Of a stretch of DNA of 42,782 nucleotides, positions 36,206 to 42,782 are shown piece after piece; positions within the stretch are counted from its first letter, which is position 1; each line of letters begins with the position of its first letter. The stretch covers positions 1 to 42,782 of the forward strand of contig RFNG01000157.1 in assembly GCA_009927275.1 (NCBI GenBank). The letters are read 5' to 3'. The translations under genes and the position numbers were made by a program. Below the pieces are notes generated by a model that was given only the letters and a program-made list of their open reading frames with translations, did not search any database and had not been told where the DNA came from. Source of the DNA: Sphingobacteriia bacterium. Lineage in GTDB: Bacteria > Bacteroidota > Bacteroidia > B-17B0 > Aurantibacillaceae.

Positions 36206-37309
36206 ATGCGCATGAAACCTGTAAACTCAAATAATACCAACGATTTAGATATTTTTAAATCCATGCAATCTCAAGAACATGAGCAAGTCATGTTTTGCCA
36301 AGATCGTGATACTGGCTTAAAAGCCATTATAGCCATCCATAATACCGTGTTGGGACCGGCATTAGGCGGCACACGGATGTGGAATTATAATACAGATACC
36401 GAAGCACTAACAGATGTATTACGCCTTTCCAGAGGCATGACCTATAAATCCGCATTGGCAGGATTAAATCTTGGCGGAGGTAAAGCAGTAATAATTGGCG
36501 ACTCAAAAACTCAAAAAACAGAAGCATTATTGCGACGCTTTGGTCGCTTTATAAATAATTTAAATGGAAAATACATTACCGCTGAAGATGTGGCTATGAC
36601 CAGTGCCGACATGTCGGTTATTCGCATGGAAACACCACATGTATGTGGGTTGCCTGTAAATCAGGGCGGTAGTGGTGATCCAAGTCCTGTAACGGCATAC
36701 GGTGTATTTGTAAGTATGAAAGCTGCTGCAAAAAGCCGCTGGGGCTCTGAATCGTTATCTCATAAACGTATTTTAGTTCAAGGATTGGGACATGTTGGTG
36801 CTGCACTTGTTGATTACTTACACAAAGAAGGGGCACAGCTTTTTGTTAATGACATTAACACAGAGCGTACACATGCGGTTGCAAAAAAAGTAAATGCGCA
36901 TGTGGTTTCAAGTGTCAATTTATTTGATGCCGAATATGATATTTACGCCCCTTGTGCTCTCGGAGGAACCATCAATGATGAAAGTTGTGCTCTTTTAAAA
37001 TGCGAAATTATTTGCGGCGCTGCTAATAATCAATTACTAGATGAAGTAAAACACGGTGCCCTTTTAGCTCAAAAAAATATTCTGTATGCTCCTGATTTTG
37101 TTGTAAACGCCGGAGGTATAATTAATGTATATTATGAGTTAGAGGGATATAACCGTGAACGTGCCATTGCACATGCGGAGGGTATTTACCAAACATTAAC
37201 GCAGGTTATCCAAATTTCACATACCCAAGCTATACCTACCTATTTAGCTGCCAATCAACTTGCAGAAAATCGTTTGCAACGTATTGCCACATTAAAAACC
37301 AGACGCTAA
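36206..37309 (+). CDS. Leucine dehydrogenase (Glu/Leu/Phe/Val dehydrogenase family)
   Basis: A 367-residue NAD-dependent amino-acid dehydrogenase that interconverts branched-chain amino acids and their 2-oxo acids with ammonia. The N-terminal domain shows GPALGGTRMW, substrate-binding Lys81 in MTYKSALAGL and catalytic Lys93 in LNLGGGKAV. The C-terminal Rossmann domain has VQGLGHVGAALVDYL and APCALGGTIN. Length and GGTRMW favour leucine dehydrogenase over glutamate dehydrogenase, which is longer. Branched 2-oxo acids from it would feed the iso-branched fatty acids common in Bacteroidota (inference). The second ATG (36212) is the likely true start given the promoter. nusB begins 1 nt after its stop. 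Confidence 0.92.
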   Translation: MRMKPVNSNNTNDLDIFKSMQSQEHEQVMFCQDRDTGLKAIIAIHNTVLGPALGGTRMWNYNTDTEALTDVLRLSRGMTYKSALAGLNLGGGKAVIIGDSKTQKTEALLRRFGRFINNLNGKYITAEDVAMTSADMSVIRMETPHVCGLPVNQGGSGDPSPVTAYGVFVSMKAAAKSRWGSESLSHKRILVQGLGHVGAALVDYLHKEGAQLFVNDINTERTHAVAKKVNAHVVSSVNLFDAEYDIYAPCALGGTINDESCALLKCEIICGAANNQLLDEVKHGALLAQKNILYAPDFVVNAGGIINVYYELEGYNRERAIAHAEGIYQTLTQVIQISHTQAIPTYLAANQLAENRLQRIATLKTRR

Positions 37310-37310
37310 G

Positions 37311-38249
37311 ATGCTTAACAGAAGGTTTTTAAGAATTAAAGTAATGCAGGCATTGTATGCATGTATCCAACAAAATCAGAGTCAAAATACGGTGTTTGAA
37401 AAAAATCTTTTTCACAGTATAGATAATGTTCAAAAATTATATGTGTATGTGTTACAGCTTTTGCTTGAATTAAAATTTCAGGCAGAACGCCAGCTTGAAG
37501 AACAACGTGTTAAGTTACGTCCAAGTACAGAAGATTTAAATCCAAGTTTACGGTTTATACAAAACCATGTATTGGCTGCAATTGAGCAAAGTACAACATT
37601 TCAAAACGCAAAAAAAAAGTACGGCATTTCATGGCAGCCGCATACCGACTTGGTGCGCCAGCTTTGGTCACGACTAAAACAAGAGCCGGTATATTTAAGC
37701 TATATGCAATTGCCGGATCGTGGGTATCGTGGCGACGCTGTTTTTATTCAAGAAGTGCTTCAACAGTTTCTTTTTGAGCAAGAACTTTTAACGGCACACT
37801 TTTCAGAACTTGATCTTCATTGGACGGATGATGTGTTTATGGTTTTTACAACGTTGGTAAAACATCTTGAACAACATACAGAAGCTTTTGAAATGCGGCC
37901 ATTATGGCATGATGAAGACGATGATCTTAAGTTTGTAAAAACGCTATTTAATTTTACGCTGCAACATAAATCAACTTTCTCAGCTGACATTCAAAGATTT
38001 GCTCAAAATTGGGAACTTGAACGTATTGCACAAATGGATTTATTACTTATGCAAATGGCTTTAACTGAAATTTTATATCTACCCGAAATACCTGTTAAAG
38101 CTACACTTAATGAGTATATTGAAATAAGTAAACAATACAGCACGCCAGGCAGTAAATTATTTATAAATGGTATTTTGGATAAATTGGTTAATGAGTTAAA
38201 ATCAAATAACCAAATTCATAAAAGTGGAAAAGGCTTAAAAGAAATTTAA
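37311..38249 (+). CDS. nusB: Transcription antitermination factor NusB, long form
   Basis: NusB binds boxA RNA with NusE/S10 in rRNA antitermination complexes. The 312 residues are about twice E. coli NusB. The recognisable helical NusB domain is C-terminal, from about residue 225, with WELERIAQMDLLLMQMALTE and IPVKATLNEYIEISKQYSTP followed by KLFINGILDKLV. The N-terminus begins LNRRFLRIKVMQALYA, which also resembles the NusB opening. The intervening 200 residues form the phylum-typical insertion, rich in helices. It is coupled to the dehydrogenase by a 1-nt gap and converges on the next gene with 11 nt between the stops. Confidence 0.92.
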   Translation: MLNRRFLRIKVMQALYACIQQNQSQNTVFEKNLFHSIDNVQKLYVYVLQLLLELKFQAERQLEEQRVKLRPSTEDLNPSLRFIQNHVLAAIEQSTTFQNAKKKYGISWQPHTDLVRQLWSRLKQEPVYLSYMQLPDRGYRGDAVFIQEVLQQFLFEQELLTAHFSELDLHWTDDVFMVFTTLVKHLEQHTEAFEMRPLWHDEDDDLKFVKTLFNFTLQHKSTFSADIQRFAQNWELERIAQMDLLLMQMALTEILYLPEIPVKATLNEYIEISKQYSTPGSKLFINGILDKLVNELKSNNQIHKSGKGLKEI

Positions 38250-38260
38250 TTTTCTTAGCG

Positions 38261-39202
38261 TTAGTTTAAAATGTATTTATATCCAATATAAGGTATAACT
38301 ACAGATGTTTTAAACTTTAACTGTGCTACATTCTCTAATTCAAATGGATTTAAAAATCCAAAGGTCCAGTCTTTATATTTACCGGAATGGTAGCGAAAAC
38401 CAACTCCACCCATTCCAACCTGAAGTGCTGGCAGATACCAGGCTTCTGCACATATTGAAAAGCGTTCATGCATTTTTTTGTAATAACCCATATAGCCAAA
38501 GGGAAACCAAAATAATGTGCGCGATGCGCTGGAATCTAATGCTTCTAAGTTTAACCCTCCACCATACAAGCCAAACGTTATATGGTTGTTTTGATTACCA
38601 ATTGTGATTTTACTTTGTACAGTAACTAAAAACAATTCAATGCCATTTTGAGAAAGTCCCTGAAATATATTCCCATATACAGAAGCGCCTCCGGACAGAT
38701 GCAATTCAGAATTTATGGGATAATGTCCTGTGCCTGTTAAACCGTAGGGTACAAATAAAAAACAATCTACATCTGCTGAAAAATAGGGACTGGGTGTAAA
38801 ACCAAAATTGTCTGACAAAAAGTAATGTGAGGTGTAGTATGCAGAACCGGTTTTTTCAGTTCTGGCACTTCTGCCAAAAAGCAGATGTGCACTATGTGCA
38901 TTAAAGGCATCCGGTTTTATTAAATTTGAAGAATTTGTTTGCGTTTTACCACCACAGTTAGTATACGACACCAAATCCATTTTGGGTATGATTAAACTAT
39001 CGTATAGGGGCTTATTTTCAAGGATAATAGAATTTTGATTTTCGTACAGTACCTGGCCTTTATGCGTGGTGCCCATGCGGGTTTTTATTTCATAGCATTG
39101 TCCTAATGTAAATTCAGACCACTGGCGTTTAACATCAGTATCTTGTGCATTTAAAACACTATAAAAAAGCATGAAGGTGATTATCCACAAACAATAATTC
39201 AT
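38261..39202 (-). CDS. Exported protein, possible outer-membrane beta-barrel, function unknown
   Basis: I do not recognise this 313-residue protein. Residues 1-19 are a signal peptide (FMLFYSVLNAQ). Residues 30-80 (CYEIKTRMGTTHKGQVLYEN, then SIILENKPL) look like a small SH3/Sm-like beta module that often precedes membrane barrels in Bacteroidota. From about residue 105 on, alternating strands rich in Tyr, Phe and Gly (GGASVYGNIFQGL, HITFGLYGGGLNLEAL, MGGVGFRYHSG, PYIGYKYILN) suggest an 8-10-strand outer-membrane barrel. Its ATG overlaps the prmC stop as ATGA, so translation is coupled to a methyltransferase gene with no obvious functional link. Confidence 0.72.
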   Translation of the reverse strand: MNYCLWIITFMLFYSVLNAQDTDVKRQWSEFTLGQCYEIKTRMGTTHKGQVLYENQNSIILENKPLYDSLIIPKMDLVSYTNCGGKTQTNSSNLIKPDAFNAHSAHLLFGRSARTEKTGSAYYTSHYFLSDNFGFTPSPYFSADVDCFLFVPYGLTGTGHYPINSELHLSGGASVYGNIFQGLSQNGIELFLVTVQSKITIGNQNNHITFGLYGGGLNLEALDSSASRTLFWFPFGYMGYYKKMHERFSICAEAWYLPALQVGMGGVGFRYHSGKYKDWTFGFLNPFELENVAQLKFKTSVVIPYIGYKYILN

Positions 39203-40067
39203 ATTTTATGTGCAAATAAAAAACGGATATTGCCCGAAAGGTCGTGCATTAACTCTGTAGATGTAAATATACGTGAATCCTGTATTAATTTGAATACTGC
39301 CGCGGCTGTTTGCGAATGCAATTCCAATGCTAAAATCCCATTTTTGTTAAGGTGAAGTTCGGCAATTTTTAGAATTTGGCGATAGGGTTCTAATCCCTCC
39401 GGGTCGGGAGTAAACAAGGCCAGATGCGGTTCAAAGTTTAATACGCGTGCATGAAGTCCTGATTTTTCTGCGGGCGTAATATAGGGAGGATTTGACACTA
39501 TGAGATCAAAAAACGAATGCGGAAACGAAACAGGGAGCTCATACAAATTAAATAAAAAACTGTTAACACTAGGCCAAGCCGTTGTGCATTTTCATTGCAT
39601 AAATTTAAAGCGGCATCCGAGCAGTCACCGGCATATATATCATTTAATTTAAAAAAATGTTTTAAAGCAATTGCAATGCAGCCACTTCCGGTACATAAAT
39701 CCAATATGGGACCATTGGATGTAAAGCGTTTTTGTATTTCAAAACACAACTCTTCGGTTTCAGGACGGGGAATTAATGCCCTGGAGTCTATGCGAATGGT
39801 TACATTGCAAAATTCAACCTGACCTAAAACATATTGAAATGGTTCACCGGCAATTAACCGTTTAATATCTTGCCCCAAAATAATGCAGATTTGGGTGTTC
39901 AGGGCATAGTCGGGTTGTGTGTAAAACACAGATTTAGAAATTCCTGCGCGAACATGCAAAAATTCAAAAAAAAGTATTTGACATTCTTCAGGTGTATACA
40001 GAGCCTTGAGTGAATTTGTAAACTCTTTAAAAATATGTTTTAAAGTACAGGTTGCAATACTTAACAT
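39199..40067 (-). pseudogene. prmC: Peptide-chain release factor glutamine methyltransferase, interrupted by a 1-nt deletion
   Basis: PrmC methylates the GGQ glutamine of RF1 and RF2 and is needed for efficient termination. The first frame (ATG 40067) gives the N-terminal helical domain (ALYTPEECQILFFEFL), then ALIPRPETEELC, the SAM motif ILDLCTGSGCIAIALK, and NAQRLGL near 39571. It then runs out of frame and stops at 39498. The other frame supplies VNSFLFNLYELP, DLIVSNPPYI (catalytic NPPY) and GLEPYRQIL to 39199. One extra base after CTA (39572-39570 on the minus strand) would join them into a normal 289-residue PrmC. No other damage is seen. It looks like a sequencing or assembly indel, or a very recent mutation. 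It overlaps the downstream gene by 4 nt. Confidence 0.88.
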
Positions 40068-40070
40068 CTT

Positions 40071-40099
40071 TAAATGTAAATATTTTGAACCGATTACAA
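40071..40099 (-). promoter_or_regulatory. Promoter of prmC (TTG-N18-TACATTTA)
   Basis: On the minus strand TTG (40099 to 40097), 18-nt spacer and TACATTTA (40078 to 40071), ending 3 nt before the ATG at 40067. The predicted start site coincides with the start codon. It is interlaced with the divergent gatB promoter: the gatB -33 element lies within the prmC spacer. Confidence 0.6.
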
Positions 40100-40118
40100 G
40101 GCTATTTTACTACTTTTG
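40084..40118 (+). promoter_or_regulatory. Promoter of gatB (TTTG-N23-TACTTTTG)
   Basis: TTTG (40084-40087), 23-nt spacer and an exact TACTTTTG (40111-40118), ending 8 nt before the ATG at 40127. The spacer is at the long end of the accepted range. It overlaps the prmC promoter in the 59-nt gap between the two start codons. Confidence 0.6.
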
Positions 40119-40126
40119 TTAAGCGT

Positions 40127-41572
40127 ATGGATGCTATGTATGAGCCCGTTATTGGTTTAGAATGTCATGTTCAATTGCTTACGCATACCAAAATGTACAG
40201 TTCTGAACAAGCTGCATATGGTGCTTTGCCCAATTCTTTGGTAAGCCCCATTGCACTGGGACATCCAGGCACCTTGCCACAATTAAATGCAGCAGCGGTG
40301 GCATTTACCGTGCGTCTTGGAATTGCCATGAATTGTACTATTGCGCCGCATACCGTTTTTGCACGAAAAAATTATTTTTATGCCGATTTGCCAAAAGGGT
40401 ATCAAATAACACAAGATAAAACACCCATTTGCAAGGGGGGGTTTATTGATATTCAACTGGCTTCAGAGGTAAAGCGCATACATCTAACCCGCATACATAT
40501 GGAAGAAGATTCCGGAAAAAGCATTCACGACTTGGATCCTCATTTTTCACTGGTTGATTTAAATCGTGCCGGAACCCCATTACTGGAAATAGTTACAGAG
40601 CCCGATTTTAGATCCGGTGAAGAAGCCTATGCGTATTTAACCGAAATACGCAAACTTGTTAGGTATTTAAATATTTGTGATGGAAATATGGAAGAAGGTT
40701 CACTTCGATGCGATGCTAATATTTCCGTTCGTAAAAAAGGTGCCCGTGAATTTGGAAAAAAAGTTGAAGTAAAAAATATGAATTCAATTCGCAATGTGCA
40801 ACGGGCCATTGATTTTGAAATTCAGCGTCAAATTCAATGTATTGAAACGAATACTGAGGTTAAAGTAGAAACCCGCAGTTTTGACGCACAGCAAAACATC
40901 ACGTTTTCATTACGTAGTAAAGAACAGGCAAATGATTACCGTTATTTTCCCGAACCCGATTTGCAACCGCTGGTATTAACTACAGACTACATACAAGCCC
41001 AAAAATTGCAGGTACCCATGCTGCCCCAACAACTATTTACCGTTTATACGCAAACCTATTTGCTGAGTGAATACGATGCGCTGCAATTGATTGAACGAAA
41101 AGAAACCTCTTCGTATTATAATGCACTAGTAGCTTTAAAAACGCCTTATAAGGCAGCAGCTAATTGGATTCTGGGTCCGGTACGTTCTTATTTAAATGAA
41201 CATGCACTTGAGTTTAATCAATTTCCTTTAAGTCCTGAAATTTTATCAGATCTTATTCAGCTTGTTGATCAGGGGCAACTAAGTCATGCAGCAGCACAGC
41301 AATTGTTTCCAAAATTGATACAAGAACCGCATCGTTCACCAGCGGCATTGGCCCAAGAGCTCGATTTAATTAAAAATTCAGATGCGCATGCTTTAGAAGA
41401 TATTGCCCGAGGTGTACTGGAAACCTTTCAAGATAAAGTAATGGCTTATAAATCGGGTAAAACGGGCTTATTAGGTCTTTTTACCGGTGAAGCCATGAAG
41501 CGTAGTAAAGGTAAAGCCGATCCAAAACTTTTACAGTCCATCATTATCCGTCTGTTAAATGAAAATCCATAA
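40127..41572 (+). CDS. gatB: Asp-tRNA(Asn)/Glu-tRNA(Gln) amidotransferase subunit B
   Basis: GatB is the tRNA-binding kinase subunit of GatCAB, which amidates Glu-tRNA(Gln) and Asp-tRNA(Asn). From ATG 40127 the protein is 481 residues, opening MDAMYEPVIGLECHVQL as the family does. The 25 residues readable upstream (to 40052) lie across the promoter and have no family match. Motifs: ARKNYFYADLPKGYQI, HMEEDSGKSIHD, DLNRAGTPLLEIVTEPD, GNMEEGSLRCDANIS and the C-terminal YqeY-like tail (KTGLLGLFTGEAMKRSKGKA). GatA and GatC are not in the window. The thioredoxin-like gene follows after 3 nt. Confidence 0.96.
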   Translation: MDAMYEPVIGLECHVQLLTHTKMYSSEQAAYGALPNSLVSPIALGHPGTLPQLNAAAVAFTVRLGIAMNCTIAPHTVFARKNYFYADLPKGYQITQDKTPICKGGFIDIQLASEVKRIHLTRIHMEEDSGKSIHDLDPHFSLVDLNRAGTPLLEIVTEPDFRSGEEAYAYLTEIRKLVRYLNICDGNMEEGSLRCDANISVRKKGAREFGKKVEVKNMNSIRNVQRAIDFEIQRQIQCIETNTEVKVETRSFDAQQNITFSLRSKEQANDYRYFPEPDLQPLVLTTDYIQAQKLQVPMLPQQLFTVYTQTYLLSEYDALQLIERKETSSYYNALVALKTPYKAAANWILGPVRSYLNEHALEFNQFPLSPEILSDLIQLVDQGQLSHAAAQQLFPKLIQEPHRSPAALAQELDLIKNSDAHALEDIARGVLETFQDKVMAYKSGKTGLLGLFTGEAMKRSKGKADPKLLQSIIIRLLNENP

Positions 41573-41575
41573 ATC

Positions 41576-42706
41576 ATGAATCTAGTGTATAATAGTTTAT
41601 TTTGTATTGTTGTGTTTTGTTGTGTTTCGTGTACAAGTTCAGAACAACAACACGCCGGTATAAAAGGCACTTTTAAAAATTTTAAAATTCAAACCCTGTA
41701 TCTTGAAAAATTAGTAAATCCCAAACCCATTGTTGTTGATAGTGCAGTAATTGACGATAAAGGTGTATTTGAATTTAAAACCTATAAACCTACACTTGGA
41801 TTTTATCGTGTTAAAATTGATGAACAGCGGTTTATTACCCTTGTTGTTAATGAACATGATAATATTGAAATAGAAGCTGATTTTAATGCTCCTGAGCGAA
41901 CCTCTAAAATAAAAGGTTCTGTTGAAACGGATGTATTTTTAAAATTTAATGCGATGGCGGCTCAACTAAGTTTGCGATTAGATTCACTAAATACAGCATT
42001 TCAAAGCCGTATTCAGCAACCCGGAATGGATTCCATAAAAATGATGGCTGTTAGTAAAGAATTTGAATTGCCTTATTATGCCATTGTTAACCCGGTGCAA
42101 AATCAAATGGCACAGGCCATTGTAACATATTCAAACCATTATGCCTGTTTGGCATTTATACAGCCTTTAGATCCCGAAACCCATTTAAATGCTTATATCG
42201 CTTTGGACAAAGGTTTATTTTCAAAATTTCCAAATGACCGCAACGTTTTAGCATTTCACGAATCTTGTAAACAGCTAAAAAAGCTTGCCATTGGTCAAGA
42301 ATCTCCAAACTTTGTTTTGTCAGATCCTGCTGGAGTTTCTCATAAATTAACCGAATACCGTGGAAAATGGGTATTGATTGATTTTTGGGCAAGTTGGTGT
42401 GGTCCCTGTAAGGCGGAGCTTCCTAGATTGGTAAAACTTTATGCACAATACAAATCCAGCACCTTTGAAATTATTGGTGTTTCATTAGATAAAGATAAAT
42501 CTGCGTGGATGAACGCCATAGATGAGTTTCATATGACCTGGCCGCAACTAAGTGATTTGCAATTTTGGGAAAGTACCGTTGTGCCCCTTTATGGAATACA
42601 GTCAATTCCCTTTACGGTATTAATAGATCCCCAAGGCATCATTCGCTATAAAAACTTAAGAGGAACTGCTTTACAGGATACCCTAAAAAAAATACTTAAA
42701 AATTAG
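41576..42706 (+). CDS. TlpA/ResA-like thioredoxin-fold lipoprotein with DUF4369 domain
   Basis: A 376-residue periplasm-facing thiol-disulfide protein. The hydrophobic N-terminus ends at VSC (Cys19), a probable lipidation site. Residues 27-120 match the DUF4369 beta-sandwich that precedes such thioredoxins in Bacteroidota (IKGTFKNFKIQTLYLEKL, VVDSAVIDDKGVFEFK). A helical linker follows, then from about 240 an AhpC/TSA-Redoxin-type domain with GQESPNFVLSDPAGV, the active-site WCGPC (Cys275, Cys278) and the cis-proline region SIPFTVLIDPQG. It probably keeps exported or cytochrome-maturation cysteines reduced. Only 76 AT-rich nt follow before the window ends, with no feature I can name. Confidence 0.92.
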   Translation: MNLVYNSLFCIVVFCCVSCTSSEQQHAGIKGTFKNFKIQTLYLEKLVNPKPIVVDSAVIDDKGVFEFKTYKPTLGFYRVKIDEQRFITLVVNEHDNIEIEADFNAPERTSKIKGSVETDVFLKFNAMAAQLSLRLDSLNTAFQSRIQQPGMDSIKMMAVSKEFELPYYAIVNPVQNQMAQAIVTYSNHYACLAFIQPLDPETHLNAYIALDKGLFSKFPNDRNVLAFHESCKQLKKLAIGQESPNFVLSDPAGVSHKLTEYRGKWVLIDFWASWCGPCKAELPRLVKLYAQYKSSTFEIIGVSLDKDKSAWMNAIDEFHMTWPQLSDLQFWESTVVPLYGIQSIPFTVLIDPQGIIRYKNLRGTALQDTLKKILKN

Positions 42707-42782
42707 TTAGTAATACTTTATATTTTTTAATTTTTGAAATTATAAATTAAGTCAGAAGTTTTAGAAAAGCAAAATACAAACG

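Noticed and set aside
40052-40126. 25-residue upstream extension of GatB
   Set aside because: It crosses the gatB and prmC promoters and has no counterpart in GatB proteins.
42707-42782. Possible terminator or promoter after the TlpA-like gene
   Set aside because: AT-rich with no hairpin followed by a U-tract and no TAnnTTTG box; nothing can be supported before the window ends.

Overview
The window is a dense, AT-rich stretch of core chromosome from a member of the Bacteroidota. Three things point there. Gene heads carry the Bacteroidota sigma-factor box (TAnnTTTG, several with a TTG/TTTG element 17-23 nt upstream). Several proteins have forms typical of the phylum: DnaE with an N-terminal exonuclease, a long NusB, DUF4369-thioredoxin and TolB-propeller/beta-barrel envelope proteins. 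Shine-Dalgarno sequences are inconspicuous. I cannot place it below phylum from the sequence alone. No mobile element, CRISPR array, prophage or defence island is visible. No gene-free stretch exceeds 300 nt; the longest is 256 nt, between metK and the beta-helix lipoprotein.

Layout. 1-2832: a truncated tRNA-Leu, tRNA-Gly and mutS, all on the minus strand. 2915-6751: two unrelated zinc metalloproteases on the plus strand around a secreted alpha/beta hydrolase, then an alpha-oxoamine synthase. 6771-10134: pfkA with an MFS exporter (minus), then ruvX and rsmE (plus). 10127-13281: enolase, citrate synthase and a secreted glutathione peroxidase as a tightly packed minus-strand run. 13487-18022: an MmcQ/YjbR protein, tRNA-Val, and a ppiD-like / Nif3 / zinc-ribbon operon. 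18165-26751: dnaE, an ABC-F ATPase, pssA (frameshifted), purS and metK. 27008-34411: an envelope group (beta-helix lipoprotein, heme A synthase, TolB-like barrel protein, half-size TauE, M20 hydrolase). 34396-38249: an ABC exporter divergent from leucine-type dehydrogenase and nusB. 38261-42706: an outer-membrane-like protein and prmC (frameshifted), divergent from gatB and a TlpA-like lipoprotein.

The genes serve replication and repair (mutS, ruvX, dnaE), translation (tRNAs, rsmE, prmC, gatB), central metabolism (pfkA, eno, citrate synthase, amino-acid dehydrogenase, purS, metK), heme A and phospholipid synthesis, and envelope folding and redox. Coding is extremely compact: ATGA or TAATG overlaps, 1-6 nt gaps, and convergent genes overlapping by 8-25 nt.

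I see no candidate for a wholly new system. The observations most worth follow-up are: (1) two conserved housekeeping genes, pssA and prmC, each broken by what looks like a single missing base; (2) promoter boxes lying so close to start codons that many mRNAs should be leaderless or nearly so; (3) a citrate synthase of the mitochondrial type; (4) a 1095-residue envelope protein that joins a degenerate peptidase domain, a TolB-like propeller and a beta-barrel.
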